Positions 48,967-58,792 of a stretch of DNA of 64,000 nt are shown here, piece by piece. The position numbers were made by a program, and so were the translations under genes. The notes under the pieces were generated by a model. It searched no databases, had not been told where the DNA came from, and was given only the letters and a program-made list of their open reading frames with translations. Within the stretch, counting starts at the first letter, position 1, and every line of letters begins with the position of its first letter. Where the stretch lies: contig CAVQAW010000008.1 in assembly GCA_963710535.1 (NCBI GenBank), forward strand, positions 496,001 through 560,000, given 5' to 3'. Source of the stretch: Pelagihabitans sp963710535. Lineage in GTDB: Bacteria; Bacteroidota; Bacteroidia; Flavobacteriales; Flavobacteriaceae.

Positions 48967-50786
48967 TGGATTATTTTAAAAAAATCCTCCGTTTTGCGAA
49001 ACCCTATCGCAAGTACGGTTACCTGAACATCCTATTCAACATACTTTATGCGTTGTTCAGTGCGCTCTCGTTCGCGGCACTGATTCCCATGCTGGAGGTT
49101 TTGTTCGACAAAACAAAACAAGTAACCGCTCCGCCCAATTTTGAGGGAATCGGCAAGTTGAAAGACTATTATCTCGACTATATGAACTATCAGGTGGGAC
49201 GCCTTTCGCAGGAGGACCCCATGAACGGGCTCGTATTGGTTATAGGTCTGGTACTGGTGCTGTTTTTGTTCAAAAACATCTTCAACTATTTGGCCATGTA
49301 TTTTATCACCTTCTTAAGGAATGGGGTATTGATGGATATCAGGAACAAATTGTACCAAAAAATCACCGATTTGCCCATTTCGTATTATTCAGAGAAGCGC
49401 AAGGGCGACATCATAGCCAGGATCACCTCCGATGTTTTGGAAATCCAACATTCCTTTCTTTCGGTGCTCGAACTGATCGTCAGGGAACCCCTCACCATCC
49501 TGTTCACCATAGTGATCATGTTTTTGATCAGTGTGAAACTGACCATCTTTGTATTCATTTTCATCCCTGTGTCAGGGATGATCATCTCGTCTATCGGCAA
49601 ATCGCTCAAGCGACAATCAGACAATGTGCAACGCGAACAGGGGCAGTTTTTATCGATCGTCGAGGAAACCCTTGGTGGACTCCGGGTGGTGAAGGCCTTT
49701 AATGCCGAATCGCACTTTTATCAGATCTTTAAAGCTTCCACGAAACGGTTCTTCGATTTTTCAAACCAATTGTTGAATCGACAGAATTTAGCGGTGCCAT
49801 CAGGTGAATTTTTGGGGATCCTGGTCATCGGTGTACTACTATGGTTCGGAGGCAAAATGGTATTGGTGGAGGATACCCTTGATGCCTCCTCCTTTATTGC
49901 CTATATGGGCTTGGCCTATAACATCCTGACCCCTGCAAAATCGATCAGTAAGGCGGCCTACGGGGTAAAAAAGGGCAATGCGGCCGCGGAAAGGGTGCTG
50001 GAGGTTTTGGAAACCGAAAATCCGATCAAGGATGCAGCGAATGCAGTAGAGAAAAAAGATTTCGAAACGGCAGTGCATTTGGCGAACATCACCTTTCAAT
50101 ATGAAGAAGATGCTGTACTGAAAAATTTCAGTTTGACCGTTCCGAAAGGTCATACCGTGGCCCTGGTAGGCCAATCTGGCAGTGGGAAGAGCACCATTGC
50201 CAATTTGGTGACCCGGTTTTATGATGTGAACGAAGGTGAAATTCAAATCGATGGCATCAATATCAAGGACATCTCCAAGACCTCGCTGCGCAACCTTATC
50301 GGCCTGGTGTCCCAGGATTCTATTTTATTCAACGATACGGTCAGGAACAATATCGGACTGGGCAAGCAAAACGCCGGTATGGAGGAGATTATCGACGCGG
50401 CGAAAATTGCCAATGCCCATGAATTTATCACGGAACTTCCGGAAGGCTACCACACAAATATTGGTGACAGCGGCAATAAATTGAGCGGGGGACAGAAACA
50501 GCGGCTCTCCATTGCGAGGGCTGTATTGAAAAACCCCCCGATCATGATCTTGGACGAGGCCACCTCCGCACTCGATACCGAAAGTGAGCGATTGGTGCAG
50601 GATGCCCTGGAAAAGATGATGCGCAACCGAACTTCCATAGTCATTGCGCATAGACTCTCGACCATTCAGAGTGCCAATACCATTGTGGTGCTCCAAAAAG
50701 GGGAAATCGTGGAACAAGGCTCCCATGCCGAACTTTTAGCCAAAAACGGAGTCTATAAAAAGCTGGTTGACATGCAATCGTTCTAG
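48966..50786 (+). CDS. ABC exporter, fused permease and ATPase (MsbA-like)
   Basis: This is a 606-residue half-transporter working as a homodimer. Six membrane helices span residues about 20-330, including the loop SYYSEKRKGDIIARITSDV. The ATPase has Walker A GQSGSGKSTIANLVTRF, signature LSGGQKQRLSIARAVL, Walker B IMILDEATSALD and H-loop AHRLSTI. This family exports lipids, lipid-linked glycans or drugs; lipid A or a glycolipid is the best guess given the glycosyltransferase two genes upstream. Confidence 0.92.
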   Translation: MDYFKKILRFAKPYRKYGYLNILFNILYALFSALSFAALIPMLEVLFDKTKQVTAPPNFEGIGKLKDYYLDYMNYQVGRLSQEDPMNGLVLVIGLVLVLFLFKNIFNYLAMYFITFLRNGVLMDIRNKLYQKITDLPISYYSEKRKGDIIARITSDVLEIQHSFLSVLELIVREPLTILFTIVIMFLISVKLTIFVFIFIPVSGMIISSIGKSLKRQSDNVQREQGQFLSIVEETLGGLRVVKAFNAESHFYQIFKASTKRFFDFSNQLLNRQNLAVPSGEFLGILVIGVLLWFGGKMVLVEDTLDASSFIAYMGLAYNILTPAKSISKAAYGVKKGNAAAERVLEVLETENPIKDAANAVEKKDFETAVHLANITFQYEEDAVLKNFSLTVPKGHTVALVGQSGSGKSTIANLVTRFYDVNEGEIQIDGINIKDISKTSLRNLIGLVSQDSILFNDTVRNNIGLGKQNAGMEEIIDAAKIANAHEFITELPEGYHTNIGDSGNKLSGGQKQRLSIARAVLKNPPIMILDEATSALDTESERLVQDALEKMMRNRTSIVIAHRLSTIQSANTIVVLQKGEIVEQGSHAELLAKNGVYKKLVDMQSF

Positions 50787-50846
50787 CGCGAGGTGCCATA
50801 CATACTTGCCATGTCTCAGTAGCTGTGACTTCGGCTTGACGACCAT

Positions 50847-50876
50847 TTTGCCAACAGTCCTGACAATTTAGGTTTG
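50847..50876 (+). promoter_or_regulatory. Promoter of the second ECF sigma operon (-33 and -7)
   Basis: TTTG (50847-50850) is followed after 18 nt by TAGGTTTG (50869-50876), a good Bacteroidetes housekeeping promoter. The start near 50882 rules out translation from the TTG at 50874. Confidence 0.68.
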
Positions 50877-50936
50877 CGGTTGGTTAAACCTTTCGCTAAA
50901 TTTAAGGTCTTATCAACAACCTTACTACCGAATCAG

Positions 50937-51479
50937 TTGCTAACGGAACAAACATTAGTATACCAACTAAAAGATGGGAATACCCGGGCATCGGCTTTTG
51001 AGGTGTTGGTCAATACTTATAAAAAACCGTTGTATTGGCATATCCGCCGTATTGTGCTAGATCATGATGACACGGATGACGTGCTCCAAAATACCTTTAT
51101 CAAGATCTTTAGAAATATAGAAGGTTTTAAAGGGGATAGTAAATTGTACTCATGGATGTATCGCATAGCGACCAACGAGGCACTCAGTTTTCTAAAATCA
51201 AAATCGAAAATATTGGGTCAGGATCTGCAGGGATACCAAGAAACCATGGCCAACAATTTGGAAGCCGATGTTTATTTTGAAGGAGATGCGATACAGCTCA
51301 AGTTGCAAAAAGCGATCGCCACGCTGCCAGAAAAACAGAAATTGGTGTTCAATATGAAGTATTTCGAGGAATTGAAGTATGAACAAATTTCGGAAATTTT
51401 GGAAACCTCAGTGGGCGGACTAAAAGCATCCTACCATTTGGCGGTGAAGAAAATTGAAGCCTATCTAACGACAAATTAA
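50937..51479 (+). CDS. RNA polymerase sigma-70 factor, ECF subfamily (second locus)
   Basis: This is a sigma factor of about 180 residues with regions 2 (AFEVLVNTYKKPLYWHIRRIV, DTDDVLQNTFIKIFRNIEGFKGDSKLYSWMYRIATNEALSFLKSK) and 4 (LPEKQKLVFNMKYFEELKYEQISEILETSVGGLKASYHLAVKKI). No ATG is available; the TTG at 50937 gives LTEQTLVYQLKDGN, the standard start of this group, and fits the promoter. The following two genes are its likely membrane partner and a Spy-like periplasmic protein. Confidence 0.9.
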   Translation: MLTEQTLVYQLKDGNTRASAFEVLVNTYKKPLYWHIRRIVLDHDDTDDVLQNTFIKIFRNIEGFKGDSKLYSWMYRIATNEALSFLKSKSKILGQDLQGYQETMANNLEADVYFEGDAIQLKLQKAIATLPEKQKLVFNMKYFEELKYEQISEILETSVGGLKASYHLAVKKIEAYLTTN

Positions 51480-51511
51480 ACCTTTGGCACTGAACGCAGT
51501 CCTATAAACAA

Positions 51512-52024
51512 ATGAAGGAATTGAATAAGAAGAATCCTTATAAAACACCAGAAGATTACTTTGAGGGCTTTACGGGCCGTCTGATGGGGAAAATCTCCAA
51601 TGAAGTGGGCCGTTTACCTGAATCGGAAGGCTTCTCCGTACCCGACGGTTATTTTGATCATGTACACCGCAATATAGCACAACGGTTGGCGGAACCCTCG
51701 GTCAAGGTAATCCCGCTGCACCGGTTCCGTAAATATTATTATGCGGCGGCAGCGGTTGCGGCGGTTGCGCTGCTTTATTTGGGCGTACAGTGGAACGCGC
51801 CCCAAGAAATACGATTTGAAGATTTGGCCAACTCCGATATTGAAAATTATTTTGAAGTCAATGAATTTGGCCTGTCAACCATAGAAATCGCGGAAGTCAT
51901 CCCCGTAGATGAATTGGAGATCGGCGATATTTTGGAGCGCCGACTGAATGAAGAAAATGTACTTGATTATTTGAACAATAATACGGATGAATTTGAAGAA
52001 TTAAATCTAAACAATGATGAATAA
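51512..52024 (+). CDS. Membrane protein, putative anti-sigma factor
   Basis: This is a 170-residue protein with one mid-protein membrane helix (YYYAAAAVAAVALLYLGV). The cytoplasmic N-terminus carries two copies of a short motif, NPYKTPEDYFEGFTGRL and FSVPDGYFDHVHRNI, that recur in Bacteroidota proteins encoded beside ECF sigma factors. The outer part is acidic and poor in positive charge. Position between an ECF sigma and a Spy-like gene suggests an anti-sigma role; no zinc site is present. Confidence 0.75.
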   Translation: MKELNKKNPYKTPEDYFEGFTGRLMGKISNEVGRLPESEGFSVPDGYFDHVHRNIAQRLAEPSVKVIPLHRFRKYYYAAAAVAAVALLYLGVQWNAPQEIRFEDLANSDIENYFEVNEFGLSTIEIAEVIPVDELEIGDILERRLNEENVLDYLNNNTDEFEELNLNNDE

Positions 52025-52466
52025 TATCAAACGTGTGGTGTTTATGGCCTGTTTGCTTGCCGGTATGGCCATCAACGGACAGCACAGACCAGACGGCGAT
52101 AAGATCAAAGCCTTAAAAGTAGCCTTTCTTACCGAAAAACTGAATCTCAGCAGTCAAGAGGCCCAGGCATTTTGGCCCATTTACAATGAATATGAGCAAG
52201 AACGCGAAGCCTTGCGCAAAAAAGAACGCGTTCAAATCAAGGAAAAAATAAGGAATGCCGACGCCCTTTCCGAAAAAGAGGCTTCCGATCTTTTAAGCCA
52301 GTATATCAGCTTCGAGGAAGAAGAAGAGGTACTGGAACAAAATTTCCTGAAAAAGATGGTAAAATTGATCTCTGCCAAAAAAACCTTGATGTTGCTGCGG
52401 TCGGAAGAGGAATTCAAACGTCAGTTGATCAAACAATACCGTCAGAAAAACGGAGGTCATCCTTAA
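52014..52466 (+). CDS. Periplasmic Spy/CpxP-like helical protein (sensor candidate of an ECF system)
   Basis: This is a 150-residue protein with a signal peptide (VVFMACLLAGMAINGQ) and a long all-helical, highly charged mature chain: LKVAFLTEKLNLSSQEAQAFWPIYNEYEQEREALRKKE, then a second antiparallel helix pair. The LNLSSQEA part recalls the LTxxQ motif of Spy/CpxP chaperones. It overlaps the anti-sigma candidate by 11 bp. In this arrangement such proteins may sense misfolded proteins or metals; which of these is unknown. Confidence 0.78.
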   Translation: MMNNIKRVVFMACLLAGMAINGQHRPDGDKIKALKVAFLTEKLNLSSQEAQAFWPIYNEYEQEREALRKKERVQIKEKIRNADALSEKEASDLLSQYISFEEEEEVLEQNFLKKMVKLISAKKTLMLLRSEEEFKRQLIKQYRQKNGGHP

Positions 52467-52478
52467 AAGATAGGGCTT

Positions 52479-53513
52479 TTACCGAAACGTAAGTTTTGCG
52501 ATGCGATTCCGTCCCGCCGCATAAGCCACGGAATCATTTAGCGGCCTAAAAGTGTAAAATGGCTCCGATGATAATTTTTTCCAATGGTTTCCAGAATCGA
52601 TGGTGTAATAAATACCCGTAATGCCCGTGCTTATCAATTCCCTGCCTTCGCCATTGGGCAAAAACCGCACACAGCTCTGATACCCCGGGTCTAGCTGGTC
52701 TGCCACGATTTTCCAAGTTTTCCCTCCGTCAACGGTCGCTACCTTATTTGCGCTTTTATTCGCGGGGTCGGTATAATCGCCCCCTATCGCAAATCCCAAA
52801 TTTTGGTCATAAAAATCAATGGAATAAATGCCCTCCGTAGGCGCTTGTTTTCTCATGGGCGTCATGAAAACTTCCCAATGCCTCCCCTTGTCGGGCGAAT
52901 GCAATATGCGCCCTCCCGTGGTCCCGATCCAAACCCGGTCCCCAATGGTTTTTATATTGGTGTTGCTGGCCGCGAATGCCCCTTCGTTTTCCAATGCTGC
53001 GGGCAATTGGGAACAGGGCAGTTTCGACCAACTGAAACCTCCATCCCTGGTGACGACAATACTCAGACAACCCTTCATACTATCCCCAAACGCGATGCCT
53101 TCGCCATCGTTCCAAAAGGCCATGGCATCGTAAAAGACCCCTTCCCCATCTTCCTTATATACCAGGTCCATACCTCCATGATTCCCCGTTTTATACAACA
53201 AGGCAGGATTTCCGACCGATAGCATGAAGAAATCGTTGGCGGTATGGGCCACGGCACGGAATTCGGGAACAATGGTGTCAAATCGCTGTACATTGGAGCG
53301 CAGCTTTCCTGATTGCAGATCGATCGTGCCAAAAACGCCCTTGTCGGCAGCGAACGCCAAGCTGTTGCCCATGATCTCGATGGCCCTTATACTCAACGAG
53401 TCTTCATAGATGATTTCGATATCCACAGCAGTAAAAGGTTTTCGTTTTTCTTCGGGGTTGCAGGAAAGTATGAAACAAAAAATCAAAAAAAGCAAACTGC
53501 GTCGCATGGGCAT
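52479..53513 (-). CDS. YCF48-like beta-propeller lipoprotein
   Basis: This is a 344-residue predicted lipoprotein (RRSLLFLIFCFILSC). The mature chain consists of sialidase-like beta-propeller blades with recurring Asp-box-like pieces: VTRDGGFSWSKL, HSPDKGRHWEVF, VDGGKTWKIVAD and TIDSGNHWKKL. This is the YCF48/photosynthesis-system-II-assembly-like fold, found in non-photosynthetic Bacteroidota as secreted proteins, sometimes annotated oxidoreductase without support. The open frame runs 72 codons farther up into the divergent gene; the ATG at 53513, or 53507, fits the signal peptide. Confidence 0.83.
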   Translation of the reverse strand: MPMRRSLLFLIFCFILSCNPEEKRKPFTAVDIEIIYEDSLSIRAIEIMGNSLAFAADKGVFGTIDLQSGKLRSNVQRFDTIVPEFRAVAHTANDFFMLSVGNPALLYKTGNHGGMDLVYKEDGEGVFYDAMAFWNDGEGIAFGDSMKGCLSIVVTRDGGFSWSKLPCSQLPAALENEGAFAASNTNIKTIGDRVWIGTTGGRILHSPDKGRHWEVFMTPMRKQAPTEGIYSIDFYDQNLGFAIGGDYTDPANKSANKVATVDGGKTWKIVADQLDPGYQSCVRFLPNGEGRELISTGITGIYYTIDSGNHWKKLSSEPFYTFRPLNDSVAYAAGRNRIAKLTFR

Positions 53514-53552
53514 AAAGTTTTTCAAAAGGTAAAGGAATCCTAACGAATACCA

Positions 53553-53560
53553 TACCTTTG
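53553..53560 (+). promoter_or_regulatory. -7 promoter box for the RsmB-like gene
   Basis: TACCTTTG fits TAnnTTTG and predicts a leader of about 10 nt before the ATG at 53578. Confidence 0.55.
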
Positions 53561-53577
53561 CAGCCTTAATTTTTATA

Positions 53578-54789
53578 ATGAAATTACACAGAAACCTGGT
53601 CTTTGCAGTGGTCGACGCACTCAACTTCATCTTCAATGAAGGGGAATACGCCGACAAAGTGGTCGAAAAGGTGCTCAAATACGATAAACGCTGGGGCGCT
53701 CGAGACCGCGGTTTTATTGCCGAGACCACTTACGACATGGTACGCTACAAAAGGCTTTACACGGAAATAGCAGAAGTGAAGTCGCCCTACACCAGACCCA
53801 AATTGTTCAGGATGTTTGCGGTTTGGGCAGTGTTAAGGGGCATAGCGCTTCCCGATTGGAAACAACTGGAGCCCGTTCCCGCCAGAAAGATAAAAGGGCG
53901 GTTCGACGAGCTCTCGAAAATCAGAAAATTCAGGGAGTCGATTCCCGACTGGCTCGATGAACTTGGGGAAAAGGCCTTGGGTGAAAAACTGTGGACGTCC
54001 GAAATATCGGCGCTCAACCAACAGGCCGAAGTGGTGCTGCGCGCCAATACCCTAAAAACAACCCGTGAGCAATTGCGAAAGGCCTTATTGGATGAGGGTA
54101 TCGTTGCGGAACCCATCAAAGGCCATGTCGATGCCCTTAAGTTGGAAGAACGGGCCAATGTGTTCATCACCGCCGCCTTTAAAAATGGGAATTTTGAAGT
54201 CCAGGATGCCAATTCACAACTGGTGTCGGAATTTTTGGAGGTAGCCCCTGGCCAAAGGGTCATCGACAGCTGCGCCGGTGCAGGCGGAAAAACGCTTCAT
54301 TTGGCCGCCCTCATGGAAAACAAAGGCCAGTTGATCGCCCTCGATATTTATGCAAACAAACTCAAGGAACTCAAAAGACGGGCCAAAAGAAACGGGGCGC
54401 ACAATATCGAACCGCGACTGATCGATTCCACCAAAGTGATCAAAAAACTTTATGGCTCCGCCGACCGAGTCCTTATCGATGCGCCCTGTACGGGGATGGG
54501 GGTCCTGAGAAGAAATCCGGATGCAAAGTGGAAAATGCAGCCCGAATTTTTGGAAAAAGTGATGCTGACCCAGCAGGAAATCCTCTCAAGCTATGGCAAA
54601 ATGGTCAAATCTGGGGGAAAAATGGTTTACGCCACTTGTTCCATTCTCCCTCAAGAAAACAACCAGCAAGTCGTGAAATTCCTTGCTTCGGAAGAAGGCA
54701 AAGATTTTAGTTTGGAAGAAGAACGTAAATTATACGCCTCCAAAACCGGCTTTGATGGGTTTTACATGGCGAGATTGGCGAAGAAGTAA
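53578..54789 (+). CDS. RsmB/NOP family class I SAM-dependent RNA methyltransferase
   Basis: This is a 403-residue enzyme that probably makes m5C in rRNA. A NusB-like helical N-terminal domain (about 1-140) precedes a methyltransferase domain. SAM binding is shown by GQRVIDSCAGAGGKTLHLAALM, and the two catalytic Cys are in DAPCTGMGVLRRNPDAKW and ATCSILPQENNQQV. The target base cannot be fixed. It is divergent from the beta-propeller gene, with promoters in the 64-bp gap. Confidence 0.92.
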   Translation: MKLHRNLVFAVVDALNFIFNEGEYADKVVEKVLKYDKRWGARDRGFIAETTYDMVRYKRLYTEIAEVKSPYTRPKLFRMFAVWAVLRGIALPDWKQLEPVPARKIKGRFDELSKIRKFRESIPDWLDELGEKALGEKLWTSEISALNQQAEVVLRANTLKTTREQLRKALLDEGIVAEPIKGHVDALKLEERANVFITAAFKNGNFEVQDANSQLVSEFLEVAPGQRVIDSCAGAGGKTLHLAALMENKGQLIALDIYANKLKELKRRAKRNGAHNIEPRLIDSTKVIKKLYGSADRVLIDAPCTGMGVLRRNPDAKWKMQPEFLEKVMLTQQEILSSYGKMVKSGGKMVYATCSILPQENNQQVVKFLASEEGKDFSLEEERKLYASKTGFDGFYMARLAKK

Positions 54790-54827
54790 TCAACAATGCA
54801 TTGAAATTCTGTTAACTATTCGCAAAA

Positions 54828-54855
54828 TATCTTTGGGTAAAAAGATGTAAATTTG
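54828..54855 (+). promoter_or_regulatory. Tandem -7 boxes upstream of purL
   Basis: TATCTTTG (54828-54835) and TAAATTTG (54848-54855) both fit TAnnTTTG. They predict two possible starts, with leaders of about 46 and 26 nt before the ATG at 54887. Confidence 0.5.
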
Positions 54856-54886
54856 ACCTTTCTTAAACCAAATACCCACACGGTTC

Positions 54887-57800
54887 ATGATTCACTTTTT
54901 CGGGGATGCGAGCACCAAGATTTTTGCGGTTCAGACCGTTGGCGATCTTACTAAGGAAGACAACGATAAACTCAGCTGGTTGTTCGGCAGCCAACCTAAA
55001 ATAAATAGGGCGTCAATCGACGCCTTTTTTGTTGGACCAAGAGCCGCAATGGTTACGCCCTGGAGTACCAATGCCACTGAAATTACCCAAAATATGGGGA
55101 TTTCCGGGATCCTCCGTATCGAGTCGTTTCAAGCAGTCGATTCAGATGATATTGGTTTTGACCCCATGCTCTCGCAAAAATTCCCGAAACTGACCCAAGA
55201 GATTTTTACGATTGATGTACGCCCCCAACCGATTCTGAAAATAGATGATATCGCTGCCTATAACACACAGGAGGGTTTGTCATTGAGCGACGATGAAGTT
55301 GCCTATCTGGAACGGCTTGCCGAAAAAATGAAGCGAAAGCTCACCGATTCCGAGGTTTTTGGCTTCAGCCAGGTAAACTCGGAGCATTGTCGCCATAAAA
55401 TCTTCAATGGCACCTTCGTGATCGATGGCAAGGAAATGCCCCATTCCTTATTTCAATTGATCAAGAAAACGGCCAAAGCGAATCCAAATAACATCATCTC
55501 CGCTTATAAAGACAACGTAGCTTTCCTCAAAGGGCCGAAGGTGGTGCAATTCGCCCCAAAACGGGCAGATATGCCCGATTATTATGAGGAAAAGGAATTT
55601 GAATCGGTCATATCCTTAAAAGCGGAAACCCATAATTTTCCCACTACCGTTGAACCCTTCAATGGGGCGGCAACCGGTTCGGGTGGTGAAATCCGGGATC
55701 GATTGGCCGGGGGAAAAGGATCTTTGCCCTTGGCGGGAACTGCGGTTTATATGACGGCCTATTCCCGTTTGGAAACAGATCGCGCTTGGGAAAAAGGCCT
55801 TCCCGAACGCAAATGGCTTTACCAAACCCCTGTGGATATCTTGATCAAAGCATCGAACGGCGCCTCCGATTTTGGGAATAAATTTGGCCAACCTTTGATT
55901 GTGGGCTCCGTGTTGACCTTTGAACATAAAGAGGCTTCAAGGCGATTGGGTTACGACAAGGTGATCATGCAAGCTGGAGGAATTGGCTATGGAAAAGCAG
56001 AACAAGCCTTAAAAGACAAACCTAAATCGGGCGACAGCATCGTTATTTTAGGGGGAGACAATTACCGCATCGGGATGGGCGGAGCGGCCGTCTCCAGTGC
56101 GGATACGGGCGAATTCAGCGCTGCCATCGAACTCAATGCCGTGCAGCGATCTAACCCGGAGATGCAGAAAAGGGCAGCCAATGCCATCCGTGGTTTGGTG
56201 GAAAGCGACCATAACCCGATCGTATCCATCCACGATCATGGTGCCGGCGGACACCTCAATTGCCTTTCCGAATTGGTGGAAGACACGGGAGGCAGCATAG
56301 ACTTGGACAAATTGCCCATAGGCGATCCTACCTTATCGGCCAAGGAAATCATAGGCAATGAATCCCAGGAACGCATGGGGCTGGTCATTGGAAAAAAAGA
56401 CCTGGCGTTGCTCGAAAGGATTGCCGAAAGGGAACGTTCCCCCATGTATGCGGTGGGCAAGGTGACCAGCGATCATAGGTTTTCGTTCGAATCGGGCCTT
56501 ACCGGGGAAAAACCAATGGACATGAATCTCGAGGACATGTTCGGAAGCTCTCCCAAAACGGTGATGACCGATGTTCACATCAACCGTGGGTACGGTCCCT
56601 TGATCTATAAACTGGAACATTTTCACGACTACCTCGAACAGCTTTTGCAATTGGAAGCGGTGGCTTGTAAAGATTGGCTTACCAATAAGGTGGACCGTTG
56701 TGTAGGTGGCCGTGTTGCCAAACAACAATGTGTGGGGCCGTTGCAGCTTCCATTGAACAATTGTGGGGTTATGGCCCTGGATTTTAAGGGAAGGGAAGGG
56801 ATTGCCACCAGCATTGGACATTCCCCGATTTCCGGCTTGATCGATCCCGAATCAGGCAGTAGGAACAGCATCGCGGAAGCCTTGACCAATATAGTTTGGG
56901 CCCCCTTGATGGAAGGCCTGAAATCGGTGTCCCTCTCCGCCAACTGGATGTGGCCCTGCAAAAATGAAGGGGAAGATGCCCGTTTGTATCGAGCCGTTGA
57001 GGCGGTTTCCTCCTTTTCCATTTCACTTGGCATCAACGTGCCCACGGGGAAGGATTCCCTTTCGATGAAACAAAAATACCAAGATGGGGAAGTGCTCTCC
57101 CCGGGAACGGTGATCATTTCCGCAGCGGCCAACTGTTCAGACATTACCAAAGTTGTGGAACCGGTGTTCAAAACGAATGGTGGGCCGATCTATTATATCA
57201 ACCTCTCCAAGGACGATTACAAATTAGGTGGATCTTCCTTGGCGCAAGTTTTGAACAGCATTGGAAATGAAGCCCCCACCATTTTGGATCCCGCTTATTT
57301 TGGCAGGGCATTCAACGCCATTCAGGAATTGATCAAAAAAGGGCAAATCGCCTCGGGCCATGATGTGGCATCCGGCGGTTTGATCACCACGCTGTTGGAA
57401 ATGTGTTTTGCGGACAATGATCTGGGAGCCGACCTTGATCTGTCACTTCTTGGCGAGGCCGATACCATCAAATTACTTTTCTCTGAAAATGCCGGCCTGG
57501 TTTTTCAATCCAATGCTTCGGAAACCGAAGGTTTTTTGACCGATTCGGGCGTTGATTTCATCAAGATAGGGCAAGTGGTTTCACAAAGTAGCCTTACCCT
57601 TAGGAACGGAAGTGTAGAAATGGGTTTGAACATCACATCGTTGCGCGATACATGGTTCAAGACGTCCTTCCTTTTAGATTCGAAGCAAACCCGATCGGGC
57701 TTGGCCAAAGAGCGCTTCCTGAACTTTAAGCAACAGCCTTTGCGCTACACCTTCCCGGAACATTTTACCGGCCATCTTTCCGCACGCCCTGCCGGGGTAA

Positions 57801-58555
57801 GGCCCAAGGCCGCCATTCTCCGCGAAAAAGGCAGTAATTCGGAACGCGAAATGGCAAACTCCATGTACCTTGCCGGTTTTGAGGTAAAAGACGTACATAT
57901 GACCGACCTTATTTCAGGTCGGGAGACCTTGGAAGACATCCAATTGCTGGGGGCCGTTGGCGGTTTCTCGAATTCCGATGTGCTGGGCAGCGCCAAAGGA
58001 TGGGCAGGAGCCTTCAAGTACAATAAAAAGGCAAACGAGGCCTTACAAAAGTTTTTCGCAAGGCCCGATACCTTGTCCATCGGGATCTGCAATGGCTGTC
58101 AGCTGTTCATGGAGCTTGATCTGATCAATCCAGAGCACAAAGTCCATGGTAGGATGACCTATAACGATTCCGGCAAACATGAGAGTAACTTCACTTCAGT
58201 CACAGTTCAACATAACAATTCCGTGATGCTATCGACGCTTGCAGGGACCACGCTTGGGGTCTGGATTTCACATGGGGAAGGAAAATTTGTGTTGCCCCAG
58301 ACCGAAGACCGGTACTATATCGTTGCGAAATATGGTTATGCAGCATACCCTGCCAACCCCAACGGCAGCGATTATAACACCGCCATGTTGTGCGACCGCA
58401 GCGGTCGCCATTTGGTGACCATGCCCCACATAGAACGATCCACCTTTTCTTGGAACTGGGCGCACTACCCCGCCGAACGACAAGATAAGGTATCACCATG
58501 GCTGGAAGCTTTTGTCAATGCCCGGGTCTGGATAGAACAACACCCTCATCTTTAA
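54887..58555 (+). CDS. purL: Phosphoribosylformylglycinamidine synthase PurL (large, fused form)
   Basis: This 1222-residue enzyme uses glutamine and ATP to convert FGAR to FGAM in purine synthesis. It is the fused large type: an N-terminal PurS-like part, a linker with SQVNSEHCRHKIFNG, two synthetase halves (ETHNFPTTVEPFNGAATGSGGEIRD, FSQ-like repeats with DHGAGGHLNCLSELVE) and a C-terminal glutamine amidotransferase. The last has nucleophile Cys near residue 1068 in GICNGCQLF and the His/Glu of SHGEGKFVLP. It is slightly shorter than the E. coli enzyme (about 1295). It stands alone, not clustered with purB. Confidence 0.95.
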   Translation: MIHFFGDASTKIFAVQTVGDLTKEDNDKLSWLFGSQPKINRASIDAFFVGPRAAMVTPWSTNATEITQNMGISGILRIESFQAVDSDDIGFDPMLSQKFPKLTQEIFTIDVRPQPILKIDDIAAYNTQEGLSLSDDEVAYLERLAEKMKRKLTDSEVFGFSQVNSEHCRHKIFNGTFVIDGKEMPHSLFQLIKKTAKANPNNIISAYKDNVAFLKGPKVVQFAPKRADMPDYYEEKEFESVISLKAETHNFPTTVEPFNGAATGSGGEIRDRLAGGKGSLPLAGTAVYMTAYSRLETDRAWEKGLPERKWLYQTPVDILIKASNGASDFGNKFGQPLIVGSVLTFEHKEASRRLGYDKVIMQAGGIGYGKAEQALKDKPKSGDSIVILGGDNYRIGMGGAAVSSADTGEFSAAIELNAVQRSNPEMQKRAANAIRGLVESDHNPIVSIHDHGAGGHLNCLSELVEDTGGSIDLDKLPIGDPTLSAKEIIGNESQERMGLVIGKKDLALLERIAERERSPMYAVGKVTSDHRFSFESGLTGEKPMDMNLEDMFGSSPKTVMTDVHINRGYGPLIYKLEHFHDYLEQLLQLEAVACKDWLTNKVDRCVGGRVAKQQCVGPLQLPLNNCGVMALDFKGREGIATSIGHSPISGLIDPESGSRNSIAEALTNIVWAPLMEGLKSVSLSANWMWPCKNEGEDARLYRAVEAVSSFSISLGINVPTGKDSLSMKQKYQDGEVLSPGTVIISAAANCSDITKVVEPVFKTNGGPIYYINLSKDDYKLGGSSLAQVLNSIGNEAPTILDPAYFGRAFNAIQELIKKGQIASGHDVASGGLITTLLEMCFADNDLGADLDLSLLGEADTIKLLFSENAGLVFQSNASETEGFLTDSGVDFIKIGQVVSQSSLTLRNGSVEMGLNITSLRDTWFKTSFLLDSKQTRSGLAKERFLNFKQQPLRYTFPEHFTGHLSARPAGVRPKAAILREKGSNSEREMANSMYLAGFEVKDVHMTDLISGRETLEDIQLLGAVGGFSNSDVLGSAKGWAGAFKYNKKANEALQKFFARPDTLSIGICNGCQLFMELDLINPEHKVHGRMTYNDSGKHESNFTSVTVQHNNSVMLSTLAGTTLGVWISHGEGKFVLPQTEDRYYIVAKYGYAAYPANPNGSDYNTAMLCDRSGRHLVTMPHIERSTFSWNWAHYPAERQDKVSPWLEAFVNARVWIEQHPHL

Positions 58556-58792
58556 GGGAAAGACCAAGAATATTTGGGATTGCAATTCTACTTGAGAGTT
58601 TTTGTCGTTTTGGCCGAGCCATTATATTTGAGGATCGGCCAACACTGGGAAATAGGGACCCCCTTTAACATATTTCCAAGAAATAGATCGTTCTCTTGAG
58701 GACCTTATAATCAGAGCGCGTTTTTATTGATGGTTCCATTTTATTATACCGTTCCCTTTTCTTATTTTGCAGTGACCAGATAGAACTATCAT

